This document shows positions 29,691 to 39,354 of a stretch of 64,000 nucleotides of DNA, piece by piece. The stretch lies in assembly GCA_947396885.1 (NCBI GenBank), contig OX377203.1, forward strand, positions 11,776,263-11,840,262, written 5' to 3'. Each line of letters begins with the position of its first letter. The first letter of the stretch is position 1. The translations under genes and the position numbers were made by a program. The notes below the pieces were generated by a model, which did no database searches, was not told the DNA's origin, and was given only the letters and a program-made list of their open reading frames with translations. Source of the stretch: Heligmosomoides polygyrus polygyrus (lineage: Eukaryota > Nematoda > Chromadorea > Rhabditida > Heligmosomidae).

Positions 29691-31838
29691 TGTGCAAACT
29701 GTATGTTCAGAAATAGCCAAAGAAACAGAACGAAAAAGGGGAAATGATGGAAATTTTGCTGCAAAGTGAAAACAAAGGCAGATAAGGGCTCGCGGAGACT
29801 ACAGCCGGGCAGACGCGGCCGAGGCTGCACTTTGAATTGGCTGTGCAAATGAAAGACGAACGGAAAAAGCGCAGGATACCGGCTGCAGTGGCGGGAAAAA
29901 ATCCGCCACTCATTGAGCAGCAGAAAAACCACTAAAAATCGAGTGTAAAATGCAGCAGCAGCAGGGCAGAATCACAGAGGGGAAGCGTGTGTCAGCTGCA
30001 CCCGAAGCTGCCCCAGAATGACGAGCGGCCGAAATTAATGGGCCCTCGTTCGGCGCCGCGCGAACTCTGCTCGTGTAGTACAGGCCGCCGACGGCACTGG
30101 AAGAAGAAGCTGAACAAATAGACGAGAAGCGAGCCGAGGCCTACAGATGACGTCGTCCGACCAGAGGTGGAGATCGCCGGCGTTGGAGCCGCTGTCGGCT
30201 GTTCAGAGGCTCTTCAAGCCGAGAAGAAGCGCTGGAGAATTGCTGTTCGCTGATGAAAGCCAGATGTTGACCTTCGTGGAAAAACGCAGTGAAGAGTGCA
30301 GTCACTCCGTCGTTGTCAATGAGGTGTTCCCGGTTGTTTGGACAGCAAGAGGACGCCAAGAAAAACATGCTTATCGATTGAAACGGAGTCAATGCAGGGC
30401 ACGCAAGCGCTCTTTTCTTCCCCCTACAGATAGGAGAGACTAAAATGTGAACTGCGTGAATTCAGTTAATCCATCTGTGCGTCTGTACGAGCGTCCGTCC
30501 GGCAGCGCCGGCATGAGTGCTTTCGATCGACTACTAATGATGAGACTTGCGTATAGTTGGTCATTTTAGATGACAATACACGACTCATTTGATCTGTGCG
30601 TCCGTTTGTGCGTCTGTGAAGAAGAACTTTCGATCGATATTACCGATTCTTGTGAACAGTTAGATCTTCGAAAAAAGAATAAGCAGTTGAAGTTCTCCAC
30701 CTGTGTAATCGTACGACTGCCTGTGGGCATTCGAAATGGAAACACCCAGTTGAGTTATTTCATCGATGCGTCTGTGCTTGCGTCCGGCCGCGTGTTTGAG
30801 CCGTGGGCTCATTCGATCGATAATGTAGATCGATATCGATTACAATTAGCCGCATGACATCGGGATGACGTCAGTGGAATTCCGCAAAACAGTAAACCAT
30901 AAGCAGAATCGTTTAATCCGACGATTATCGATCGATAATAACCGAAAGGGATAGGCCGTTTGAGTACCCGTCTGTGCGTCTGTCCAAGTGTCCGTCCGAC
31001 CATCTCTGCTATGTCGTTTAGCCCGACCATTATCGATCGATAATTCTCGAAATGGGTTATACAGTTGAGTTAGCCCGATACAAGTGCCGGTGGGACCGTC
31101 TCTGCTATGAGTAAATTCAATCGATATCGTAATCGATTTTTCTCTACAATTTTAGCCACTTGATAATAATGGAAATGTGACGCTCGCTGAACTGGCTACA
31201 TCAGCTTACCTAAGTAAAATCATTTACCCGAGCACTATCGATCGAAAATGTCGATCTCTCTCTCTTCTGAGCTCTAAGGCCTCCTTTAGTGCGGTACCTT
31301 TCTCTTCTAGCTCGAAAAACGCCCACCAATAGGCTAGAATAAATACTTAATCCCAACAGGGTAGACCAAAAATGGTTGTCTGCAATATTGCGTACTTCGG
31401 TCTGTGGCCATTTTTAGTAGTATTTTAGTATTTTTAATATATTTTTATTTTTAGTATTTTCAGTTTTTAAAGGTAAAAGTGGTCACCCAATACCCTACTT
31501 TATTGGAATTGCCCAAGAACCCTGCTTACCGATAACAAGAAAGAAACGAAAAGCAAACAAAACGCTGCAAAAAAAATTAATAAAAAATTTGGAACTCCTG
31601 CGGCTCAACTGCGGGTGAACTTCCGGTAAAATGGAAGTGCAACCACATATTTTTGTGTGAAATTCATCAAGAGCTCGACGGGGATTTTCACTCGGTGTGG
31701 TGGTGACCGACTTTCCTCCTTCAGTTCGACAGAATTTTAAACAAAAGCGTTCTCATTTCGCTTCTGGCGCAGCGTGCAATGTGACGCTCTACGCAATTAC
31801 ACAAATTATGTGTTACCTTACGCGATCATATTAAATCA

Positions 31839-32117
31839 TCTCAGACACTGGGAGAGGTCACCTGCAGGTGAAAATGACGTATTTTGACGCCACAGGTGAC
31901 CTGTCGGGGCTACTTTGGGGCGGAGTTTCAGTGAGCGGTCTACTACCGGTCATTTCTCCGCACGCGTGATACGCAACGCGATATGTAGGTGAACTACAGG
32001 TACACATGCCCCCGTGCAACCGATTGGGTCACCTGTGGGTCGAAATCAGGTCACCTACAGGTGCAATGCTAGTTCACCCATTTTCCACCTGCAGGTGACC
32101 TCTCCCAGTGTCTGAGA
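31839..32117. mobile_element. 279-bp inverted-repeat MITE with TCA duplication and CACCTGCAGGTG boxes
   Basis: TCTCAGACACTGGGAGAGGT and the next GGTCACCTGCAGGTGAAAA on the left are repeated inverted at 32080-32117. TCA flanks both ends (31836-31838 and 32118-32120). The self-complementary CACCTGCAGGTG occurs in both arms, with related CACCTGTGG, CACCTACAGGTG and CACAGGTGACC inside. It is non-coding. Confidence 0.8.
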
Positions 32118-32778
32118 TCACCCACATTTACTCGCAGTTGAACTCTAGGCTGCTGTTGGCACCACTGTCCTCCATCAGCACCAAGCATTCTACTAAACAT
32201 CTGTAAAATATCAAATTATCAGTCTGTCTGATCGTCCGTGGAAAATTAATTGCTCTAAAAATTAAAAAAAAAATTGAGATTAAAATTAATTAGCTAAAAG
32301 CCTTTGAAAAAAACTCTGTCGAATATTTCCTGTCAGAGTTGTCCGATCGAATGACCCGAGAGCGGGCCTTACAGCAAGCAAACAGTATCGGTTGGTCAAT
32401 CAATATCGATCGATATTTTCAATTTTTGCCCACGAATGATGAATTGAAGTGGCAACCGCCCGAAAACGATGAGCGATGGATATGCTTCGCAGCAAATAGG
32501 CACTATTGATTGGCTAATCGATACTAATCAATATCGATTGACAGTTTCAGACTGACGCCAGGCGGAAGGACTGCTGGTTGTTTTCCATAAAAAGCACTTC
32601 ATTCAGACATTCATTGGGAAAAAAAGTTAGGAAGATGCCGGCATAGTGGAAAGGGACTATAACATAGACTGAAGAACTGAATGAAAAAAGGATGTATCGA
32701 TCCCAATTGATGAGCTCTGTCTCGGCCATTCGAGGTGGAGTGAACACATCAACGCCAATAAACGAGCGGTGTAAAGAC

Positions 32779-32946
32779 CTCTTCACGGCCGTCCTCGTCG
32801 TCGGGCTGGGCTTCGTTCAGATGCCGACGGCCGATAGAGGGCCCGTGTGTGCTCAGCTGCCGTCTCAACATTCGCTTAAATGAGTGTACATTATCGGAAA
32901 TATGATCGACGTCAGCGGCAGTGAAGTGCCCTGCCAGCCAGCGCTG
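32779..32946 (-). CDS. Candidate internal exon, unknown protein
   Basis: On the minus strand TTTCCATTTCAG precedes the exon, which is exactly 56 codons in phase 0 and followed by a GTCTTT donor. It reads QRWLAGHFTAADVDHISDN, then VHSFKRMLRRQLSTHGPS, and ends EAQPDDEDGREE. If the donor is not used the frame continues VFTPLVYWR to a stop at 32749. The basic-then-acidic composition is protein-like. No family is recognised, and the GTCTTT donor is not the consensus. Confidence 0.35.
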
Positions 32947-33120
32947 CTGAAATGGAAACTTCGAACTCAGCCGTGGAACCCCTTGGAAGACGTTGAGAGC
33001 GGTTAGTCGTGGTGAATCTATCCACAAGCTGTGGAGAGATAGGCTGGTGTAGCATAGCCTCTTCACCTAATCTCCAGCCGAAGACGTTCTTCGTCGTCGT
33101 AAGTGGACTGCGCACTCTAT

Positions 33121-33433
33121 CTGGCCGGATTCATCAACCACTTACCGGCTGTAAGTGACTCAACTAACCACGAAACCCGCCATTCGGCCGATTCATCAAA
33201 ACGTGGTTAGTTAAATCCGGCCTCAGATCCGGCGTATCCGTTACTAGGCTGGTAACCGCTACCGGGGTGCAGCGATTGCGCTCCACGGCTAAACTGTGAC
33301 CCAGTCGCAACGAATTGCCATCACTTACCGCGAATTTGATGGATCGCAACTCGCGGTTAGTGAGTCGCTGACGGATAGTAACGGTAACGGGTGATAAGAT
33401 TTACCTCCGTTCTGTTGATGAATCCGGCCCCAG
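33121..33433. mobile_element. GGATTCATCAA-family MITE, long composite copy
   Basis: The outer ends CTGGCCGGATTCATCAACCA and GTTGATGAATCCGGCCCCAG are inverted. Inside, CGGCCGATTCATCAAAACG and AAATCCGGCCTCAG at 33186-33228 look like a second pair of termini, so one family member may be nested in another. The remaining core (AACCGCTACCG, GACTCACTAACCGCGAG-type arms) is unlike the other copies. Confidence 0.65.
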
Positions 33434-33674
33434 GAGACTATCTCAGCGCCAGGTAAATTGGTCCGAAAGTGTCCGGAAATGATACAACACTGTCTTGTCC
33501 ATCGGGTGACCACTGCAAGTCGCTGTAGTACGCATTCAGATTGCCTCCACGATATCCGGTAGACGTAGGTCGGTCAGAAAATTCTGGCGGTCTTGACTGG
33601 TCCACTTCAAACGATGATGACGTTCTTAATACTTATCGGATTCAGTGAAAATGATCCCCGTTCGAATCAGCACA
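33434..33674. other. No gene recognised
   Basis: The short stretch between a MITE and a SINE holds nothing that could be assigned. Confidence 0.4.
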
Positions 33675-33968
33675 CTTCTTCTAATGCGTTAAAGGATAAA
33701 GAACAGCGTCACTCAACCCCACTTCGGGATGCGCCACGCATTCTACTTTGTCGGGATGTCGTGAAGGAGACATGAATGCCTATTTTGCCATACAATGACT
33801 TGCGGCTGCCAGGCGATGGAGAAGTAAGTGCCTTATCCTTTATCCAAGTCTGGTAAAAATTCACCGACTCCCGAGGGAGGGGAGGCTTGGATGGCCTGGG
33901 TGGGCCCGAACCAAGAACCTGGTACCGGCTGCAGGCGACAGCCGGCGCCTCCTCCGACTGCGCTCCAC
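33675..33968 (-). repeat. tRNA-headed SINE, uninterrupted copy
   Basis: On the minus strand the head reads GTGGAGCGCAGTCGGAGGAG (A-box-like), then CCAGGTTCTTGGTTCGGGCC (B-box-like GGTTCGGGCCC). A body follows with CGACATCCCGACAAAGTAG and AATGCGTGGCGCATCCC. The same body occurs at 8.1 and 10.6 kb. It serves as the intact reference for the interrupted SINE at 10570-11315. Confidence 0.6.
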
Positions 33969-34409
33969 TCGCCTAAGATTAGATTAGATGAAGATTATGT
34001 TACTTCATCTTCCTCTCATTTTCCCATGCATTTTTGAAACTCTTGCAGGCTGAAATAATCCTTCAGCGACTACTGTTTCCAACTTTGCTCGACTTTTCCA
34101 GGCACTGAATGCCGAAGCGTCGCCGACTCGACGCATAAGCAGAAGGCGTGATTTAGTGATGACCATTTCGCTTCCCGATTTCCAGACCAACGACGCAGAG
34201 CATAAAACACGGAACGGAAACGCCAAAACTGCCGGAAATCGGAATCCGGAGCACGGAAATTGAAATTCGGCACATCAGTGTGTGGAAAGCGCCTGTTAAC
34301 GCTCAAAAGTGGGCGACCTCCGACAGAGTCTGGAGGTTGAAGGATCTCGTTCAGAAGAACGAGATGTGACAGTACGAGAACGACCAGCGAACGTGCGGCG
34401 ACGGAAAAC
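33969..34409 (+). other. No assigned gene; plus-strand frame noted
   Basis: After a pyrimidine-rich tract and two possible acceptors (CTCTTGCAG at about 34048, ATCCTTCAG at about 34060), a plus-strand frame runs ATTVSNFARLFQALNAEASP, then RRRDLVMTISLPDFQ, to a stop near 34263. It is protein-like, but it overlaps minus-strand frames and is unrecognised. It is recorded as a weak possibility only. Confidence 0.2.
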
Positions 34410-34567
34410 CTCCCGCCGACGACAGACGCGTGTGGGATGAGACAACTCCTTCAAGTCGCTGCCTACTGATGCCGAGTGATTCATCGTCGCCGACGAGCGC
34501 TCCCGCCGATATTCGAACTGCGAGACGACGAGCCTCTTTCTCGCGTTGTTCCGCCGTCCAGCTGTCG
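34410..34567 (-). CDS. Candidate internal exon, unknown protein
   Basis: On the minus strand GTGTTTGGTCAG precedes the exon and GTTTTCC follows it. The 158-nt exon encodes DSWTAEQREKEARRLAV, then RISAGALVGDDESLGIS, then RQRLEGVVSSHTRLSSAG. A charged helix followed by a Gly/Ser-rich end is plausible for a cytosolic protein. The frame extends to a stop at 34351 if the donor is not used. No domain is recognised, and an overlapping plus-strand frame weakens the case. Confidence 0.3.
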
Positions 34568-35062
34568 CTGACCAAACACCGAGGGAAGCGGCGACAGGGA
34601 GTTGGTGATTCGGAACAGATGTACACCCCCTTCTCTACTGGCAGCGCCACGAAGATGATGTTCATGGGAAGCGGAAGTTACCGATGCCTTATTCTCGCTT
34701 AGCAGGACGGACATCTCCAAAGATTCCGGCTCCGTTTACCTGTCGTCGAAACTTAGCCGGTCATGGGGTGCTGAAGAGCTGAAGTCAGAAGAGCTATCAC
34801 AGACAAGCCTTTGGAGGATTTGAAAAAAGCTTCAGGAGGGCGGCCACCAACACGAGAGACGGTTAACTCCCAATACATTCCAATAATGTGAAACTGCCGT
34901 GATGTTCGTCGTGCTTCTCGAGCGAGGAGCGTCCATTGGGCTACTCTGGCACGCGATAGGGAGGAATAGGGCTGTAACCGGCGCCTGTATGATCAATACA
35001 CCTGGCCAACGGTTAAGACTTGCCGTGAGTTTTTCCGGGCTCCCAAAATGGCTCATTTTGTA

Positions 35063-35623
35063 TTATCTGGCACCCAAGTCCATACGTTTTTTCGTGTTGC
35101 TCGATCGGCCGTCCGCAACGTTTCCATCCGTCCCTGTCAAGTGCCGGAGTGCTCCAATGGATTCTCTTCGCTCGAGGACATCAAAGTCACATCGCTCCTT
35201 CAGGGTTTTCGCAAAGCTTCTTGGACGCTTTGCGGAATTCAGTCGGTAAGGCGGTCGTCTACTCGATATCAACGAAGCGCATTGCGGGACCGGTGGCCCA
35301 TCCAATTTGCGACGTGGCTCAGACGACAACGTCTCTGATCCTGGAGCCTTGGTGAGGCTCGGAGCTCCGGAGGCTTCTCTCAGAAATCGGTAAAATAAGT
35401 GGTATCGATCAACAATACCGATCTGATTCCCGGTCCCGCCACCTGCGAAAGGAACGTGGAAGGACCTAGGCATGAACGGACGCACGGACGGGTTAATCGA
35501 TTCAGTCATGTCTAGCTCAATACGTACGGCTGCTTCTCCTCTTAACAAGGATTGACCGCTTACCGGTCGGCCCACTGGATGCTGTACGTAAATGCGCTCT
35601 ACTAGAGCGTGGATAAAGTCCAA
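35063..35623 (-). CDS. Weak candidate coding region (186-codon open frame)
   Basis: This is the longest non-transposon open frame in the window after the RTE and Merlin frames. The last part, RSFAKTLKERCDFDVLERRE, then SIGALRHLTGTDGNVADG, is the most protein-like. The first part overlaps a CCGTCCGTGCGTCCG repeat tract (about 35470) and is doubtful. No family is recognised. It could share a gene with the minus-strand candidates at 34410-34567 and 32779-32946. Confidence 0.25.
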   Translation of the reverse strand: MDFIHALVERIYVQHPVGRPVSGQSLLRGEAAVRIELDMTESINPSVRPFMPRSFHVPFAGGGTGNQIGIVDRYHLFYRFLREASGAPSLTKAPGSETLSSEPRRKLDGPPVPQCASLISSRRPPYRLNSAKRPRSFAKTLKERCDFDVLERRESIGALRHLTGTDGNVADGRSSNTKKRMDLGAR

Positions 35624-35729
35624 GCCCTATAAGGAAAGCCTTTAATTCCCTTACAAGGGAAGGGTCCGAAGCGTATGTTTGGATGGGGGGAGCGAGCCTT
35701 ATAAAGAGAATCCTCACTCCTCAATTAGT

Positions 35730-36400
35730 ATAAAAATGTGTTCATTTTCTGCCAATTCGTTGAACCCAAGGAGTAGGAGTCCTTGAAAGACGGCCACTTT
35801 CTAGCTGTACGCTGTGGAGAGTACCTTTCTTGCGACTTGTTCATTACTGACCGGATTTTTAACCGCAACGTCTTCGTCAACTTCAAGTTGACGTGCTTCG
35901 AAGTCCTTTAGAATGCTAGCCATCTGGTGATCTGTGTTTCACTGATGTTGAACATTTCTACATCATCATGTTGAATACCACAGCATTCAGCTGGAAAATT
36001 AGGCATAAAAACGTCTGGATATGGTATAGACATCAGAATCCCCAAATCTCAACCAGTCAGTTGAAGTGCAAAAATGAAGCGGCGCAGAGGAACCGAACCC
36101 CTGACCTCCCGTGCATGAAGCAACCCCACTTCCACTGCGCCCCGAACCGCTTGACGGCAGAGGCATCGCAGGCCTACAAGACCCCCCAAACTCGTGATGC
36201 GCCGTATTCCATTGTGACTTCAATGACCCCCACTCCTTGGGTTTAACGACTTGACAAAAAATAAACACATTTTTATACTAATTGAGGGGTGATGATTCTG
36301 CCTATATGACCCGCTCCCCCCCCCCCGTTCAGACACACGCTTCAGACCCTTACCTTGTTAGATTAGAAGAAAGAAATCCTTGCCACAGAAACAGACTTCT
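35730..36400. repeat. tRNA-core palindromic repeat, diverged copy
   Basis: Arm sequences TTCGTTGAACCCAAGGAGTA and CCTTGGGTTTAACGACTTGA face each other. The core contains AGAGGAACCGAACCCCTGAC, a better-preserved T-arm complement than in other copies, followed by GCACCCCGAACC-type sequence. A C-homopolymer (36307-36326) interrupts the right arm. The core resembles 62.46-62.62 kb closely (TCAGTTGAAGTGCAAAAA). Confidence 0.55.
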
Positions 36401-36800
36401 TTTAAAAAAATCCGAAAATCTGCACAAGAAAAGCGACGATATGGATAGAACTGCGCCCAGCAAGCAAATGCGGCATCAGAGTGGTCGACTTTTTATGGTC
36501 GGAAAGTGTTTCCGATGCGATTTCGCAAAAGGTCGCCGCTAATTGGAAAAACTGGTCGATTACGAAGTGAACGTGCACTTCTTTTTAACGTGCCGTGTGC
36601 GTTTAGCGCCATGACAGAAATCAGCAATTCCTGGCCGAGGTGTAGGATCACGACTTTTTTAGTAGAGGCCGCATGCCAATGATTCCAACAATCGCATTAA
36701 TTTGGACCAGCGGTGTACGAAGATTCAAGACCGTGTCAATAAGTACAGTACTACTAGAGTTTTTTGACGCCTATTTTGGCCTGCCTGAGTGTCTGTTAGG
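36401..36800. other. No gene recognised
   Basis: No gene or repeat partner could be supported here. Confidence 0.4.
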
Positions 36801-37950
36801 ATCATCACCTATATATAAAAGAGTTTGTCTGTCGAGTGATCTAACCTAAGTGAGGTACGCCGCATTATCCACAGCGAGGGCGGTCGATGATCTACCCTTA
36901 ATGAGGTACGCCTCATCATCAACAGCGCCCAAAATTTGCTATCGAACGTGGGATGTTGCTACAGCAGGGGAAGCGTAGTCCTTTAATGCTTTACACAACA
37001 GCATCTACACGCGTTTCTGAGCGTCTAGATTCAGAAGCCACGCCGCCGACTTCGTGCCATTAGCATGAGAAAACTACTAAAGGGGTAGGGGTAGAAGGGA
37101 GACTTTGAGGGTGGAGCCGACAGCGATCAGGAGGCAGCGACCAGGAGGAGCATTGGGATGGTCGATGGGGGAACAAGGAAGCAGGCCAGGAGGTGGCACC
37201 AAGAAGAGTTTAGGCAATATGTAGGGATCATTAGGGAGTTACCAATCAAGGGAGGGGTAACTAAGGAGGATCAGCGAGGGGATCCATTACCATTAAGAGA
37301 GACCGGATTTAGAGGATGTAACACCGATGTCATATAATGGGCGTTCGCTCGCCGTCGTCGTGTCGTGAGCGTGGGAGGCCTACTTAATTGGGGTAGAGTA
37401 GTAGGGAGGATCCCGAGGGGGGGGGGGGGGGAGAGGAGGAATCTACCTGGAAGAAGGGACCAGGAGGCGGAACCAGGACCGGGAACGAACAAGAAGGAAG
37501 CCGTAAGGGAATTCATACGGAGAACAAGGGATCTGCCATATGCATAGCCTCTTCGTGCTCAAAACAGCCAGCGGCGACTGCGTGCGCTTCTGAGCTTCTT
37601 GATCCAGGAAACGGGCCCCTACGTCGCGCACCAAGCATCCTGATTCTGAATACGTGTCACCGACCGTGCCGTGAGCATGGGAGGACCACTAAGGGGTGGT
37701 GCAGAAGGGCGGTAAGGGGGACCTCTATGGTGGACCAGGAGAGCGACCAGGGAGGAAAGGAAAAACCCGGGGAGCGGTCAGGACGGGGAACCAGCAAGAA
37801 GAGACCAGTACGTGTCAATAGTGGAAACAAAGAAGTGGGCCAGTAGTTGGGACCAGTAAGGTGGGGACTAAAGAGAGGAGAGAAGACCTGTAAAGGCGGA
37901 CCAGCAATTAGATCCAGTAAGAAGAAACGAGAGAGGGGAACCTGGCTTCG
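36801..37950. mobile_element. Minisatellite-bearing repeat, possibly Helitron-like and non-autonomous
   Basis: It begins TCACCTATATATAAAAGAG followed by TTTGTCTGTCG. The same start (CTACTATATATAAAAGAG plus TGTCTGTCC) occurs at 59.98 kb, also followed by a GACCAG array. Positions 37130-37460 and 37680-37940 are degenerate GGACCAG(T/G)AAGG-type tandem repeats, with a 15-G run at 37417-37431. AT-rich TC...TATATATAAA starts and central minisatellites are known for non-autonomous Helitron/Helentron elements. The 3' hairpin and CTRR end were not found, so the class is inference. Confidence 0.35.
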
Positions 37951-38452
37951 GAGGACATGTCAACGACAACTTGAAACGCTAGCTGTTGAGCATTAGAACG
38001 ATTACGGAGGAACAACCTGAAGGACAGAAGTACTGCGCAGCACAAACCAATGACATTACTGGCCGGTTAGGAAAGAATGCCTGTGACAAAGGTACCGAAG
38101 TGGTGAATGGTTTGATGCCGATAAAATACGCACCAAGTCCTAGAATTGTATGTTTAACAAAAACTACTTTCCATAAGTCAGTGATGCTACAAAGTCGCGC
38201 GAAGCGCGCAAGTGCGAGACACGCCGTTAGGCGCGTCGGAGCACTTGTTATAAATATTCGATCTGACTGCAATTTATCGGCGATTTCCATTTTTATTCGC
38301 GTTTGTTCGTGTTTCGCGACTCCGTCGTTTAACTCCTACTTTAACTTCTTCGGTTATAATCCTTAGTTAATCCAATGTTGCAGATTTATTCCTCCACTAA
38401 GTATTCACTCATTCTACTACTACGGCGCTGTAACATCTACATACTACTATTA

Positions 38453-39352
38453 GGGGGGGGGCAAAAATAATGAGACAAATTGAAAAAAATTCTTTATCTC
38501 TTTATAACTCAATTACAAACCAACGATGCTGAGGAATGTGTATGCCATTAAAGTCAATGACTTGCTGCCATCGCTCAGCCAACTTCCTGATCCCATCGCT
38601 CCAGAACTGCTGGGCCTGGCGTTGATCAACTGCTCGACATGGTTGTCAAGGACTGCTTGGGTTCTTGTGCCCCTTCCGACCAGGAAGTCCCATAGCCTCA
38701 AGAAGTTGTAGTGGTTGCATGGAGAGATGTCCGCCGAATACGGTGGGTGAAGCATGTGAACGTAGCCCAACTGAGCAAGCTTATCCGTGGTCACTTGTTC
38801 CCGATGGGGTGCGGCGTTGTCGAAGAGGAGGAACTTCTTGACGCGCTGCGACTCAATAAGTTCGAGTCGCAGGTCCTTCTCTTCTATTTCGTTTACCATG
38901 GCCTTGGAGTTCATCGTAGTGCTCTTGGGAAACAGCTTCCGGTAAACCGCGCTATGGGTGCAGACCCAAAAGCTCTGAAGGTGCTTCTCGCCGTGAACAT
39001 CTCGCCGAACGAAGGTCGGTAACGGGTCAACAGGCCTAACCCAGACTGGCTGCTTGGCAGGGTTAAGGTAGAAGGCGTAATTCTCATTCTGTGTTGAGAT
39101 TGAGTCCAGGCTGCTCGGGGTTGGGATTCGGGAGAGATTTGCGCGACACAGGTCGACTCGTCAGACTGGGGTTTCGGCATGAGACAGACTGGGGTTTTGT
39201 CATGCTTCTGGAAAGGGCGGAAGTGGTAACTTCTCAGGTGGCCTTCAGTAGGTAGCATACAAACATACAAATACGATAAGCACGAAACCAGACTGCAGTC
39301 ACGAGAATATGGACACGGCATGGAGAGTCTCATTACTTTTGCTCCCCCCCCC
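38453..39352 (-). mobile_element. Internally deleted mariner (900 bp) with TA duplication
   Basis: The termini are inverted: GGGGGGGGGCAAAAATAATG on the left, and CATTACTTTTGCTCCCCCCC plus further Cs on the right. TA flanks both ends (38451-38452 and 39353-39354). On the minus strand a transposase C-terminal half is readable in two frames: FWVCTHSAVYRKLFPKS, KKFLLFDNAAPHREQVTTD, then HPPYSADISPCNHYNFLRLW. The second catalytic Asp (FDN) is kept, but the third is Asn (PCNHY). The N-terminal HTH part is missing; full-length mariners are about 1.3 kb. It is inactive. Confidence 0.85.
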
Positions 39353-39354
39353 TA

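Larger units (their letters stand above)
28330..32545. repeat. Second block of ATCGATCGAT / CCGTGCGTCC modules
   Basis: ATCGATCGATA or ATCGATATTGATT tracts occur at 28498, 28798, 28937, 30613, 30815, 30927, 31028, 31116, 31229, 32383, 32405 and 32525. CGGACGGACGCACG or its complement occurs at 29050-29690, 30473, 30594, 30970 and elsewhere. Positions 31260-31840 and 32120-32360 hold no recognisable gene. The GC-rich 29700-30440 stretch has open frames on both strands, including a 98-codon plus-strand frame at 30147, that match no family. Confidence 0.5.

Noticed and set aside
29043..29932. Minus-strand ORFs of 86 and 148 codons
   Set aside because: They run through the 211-bp tandem array and repeat its translation.
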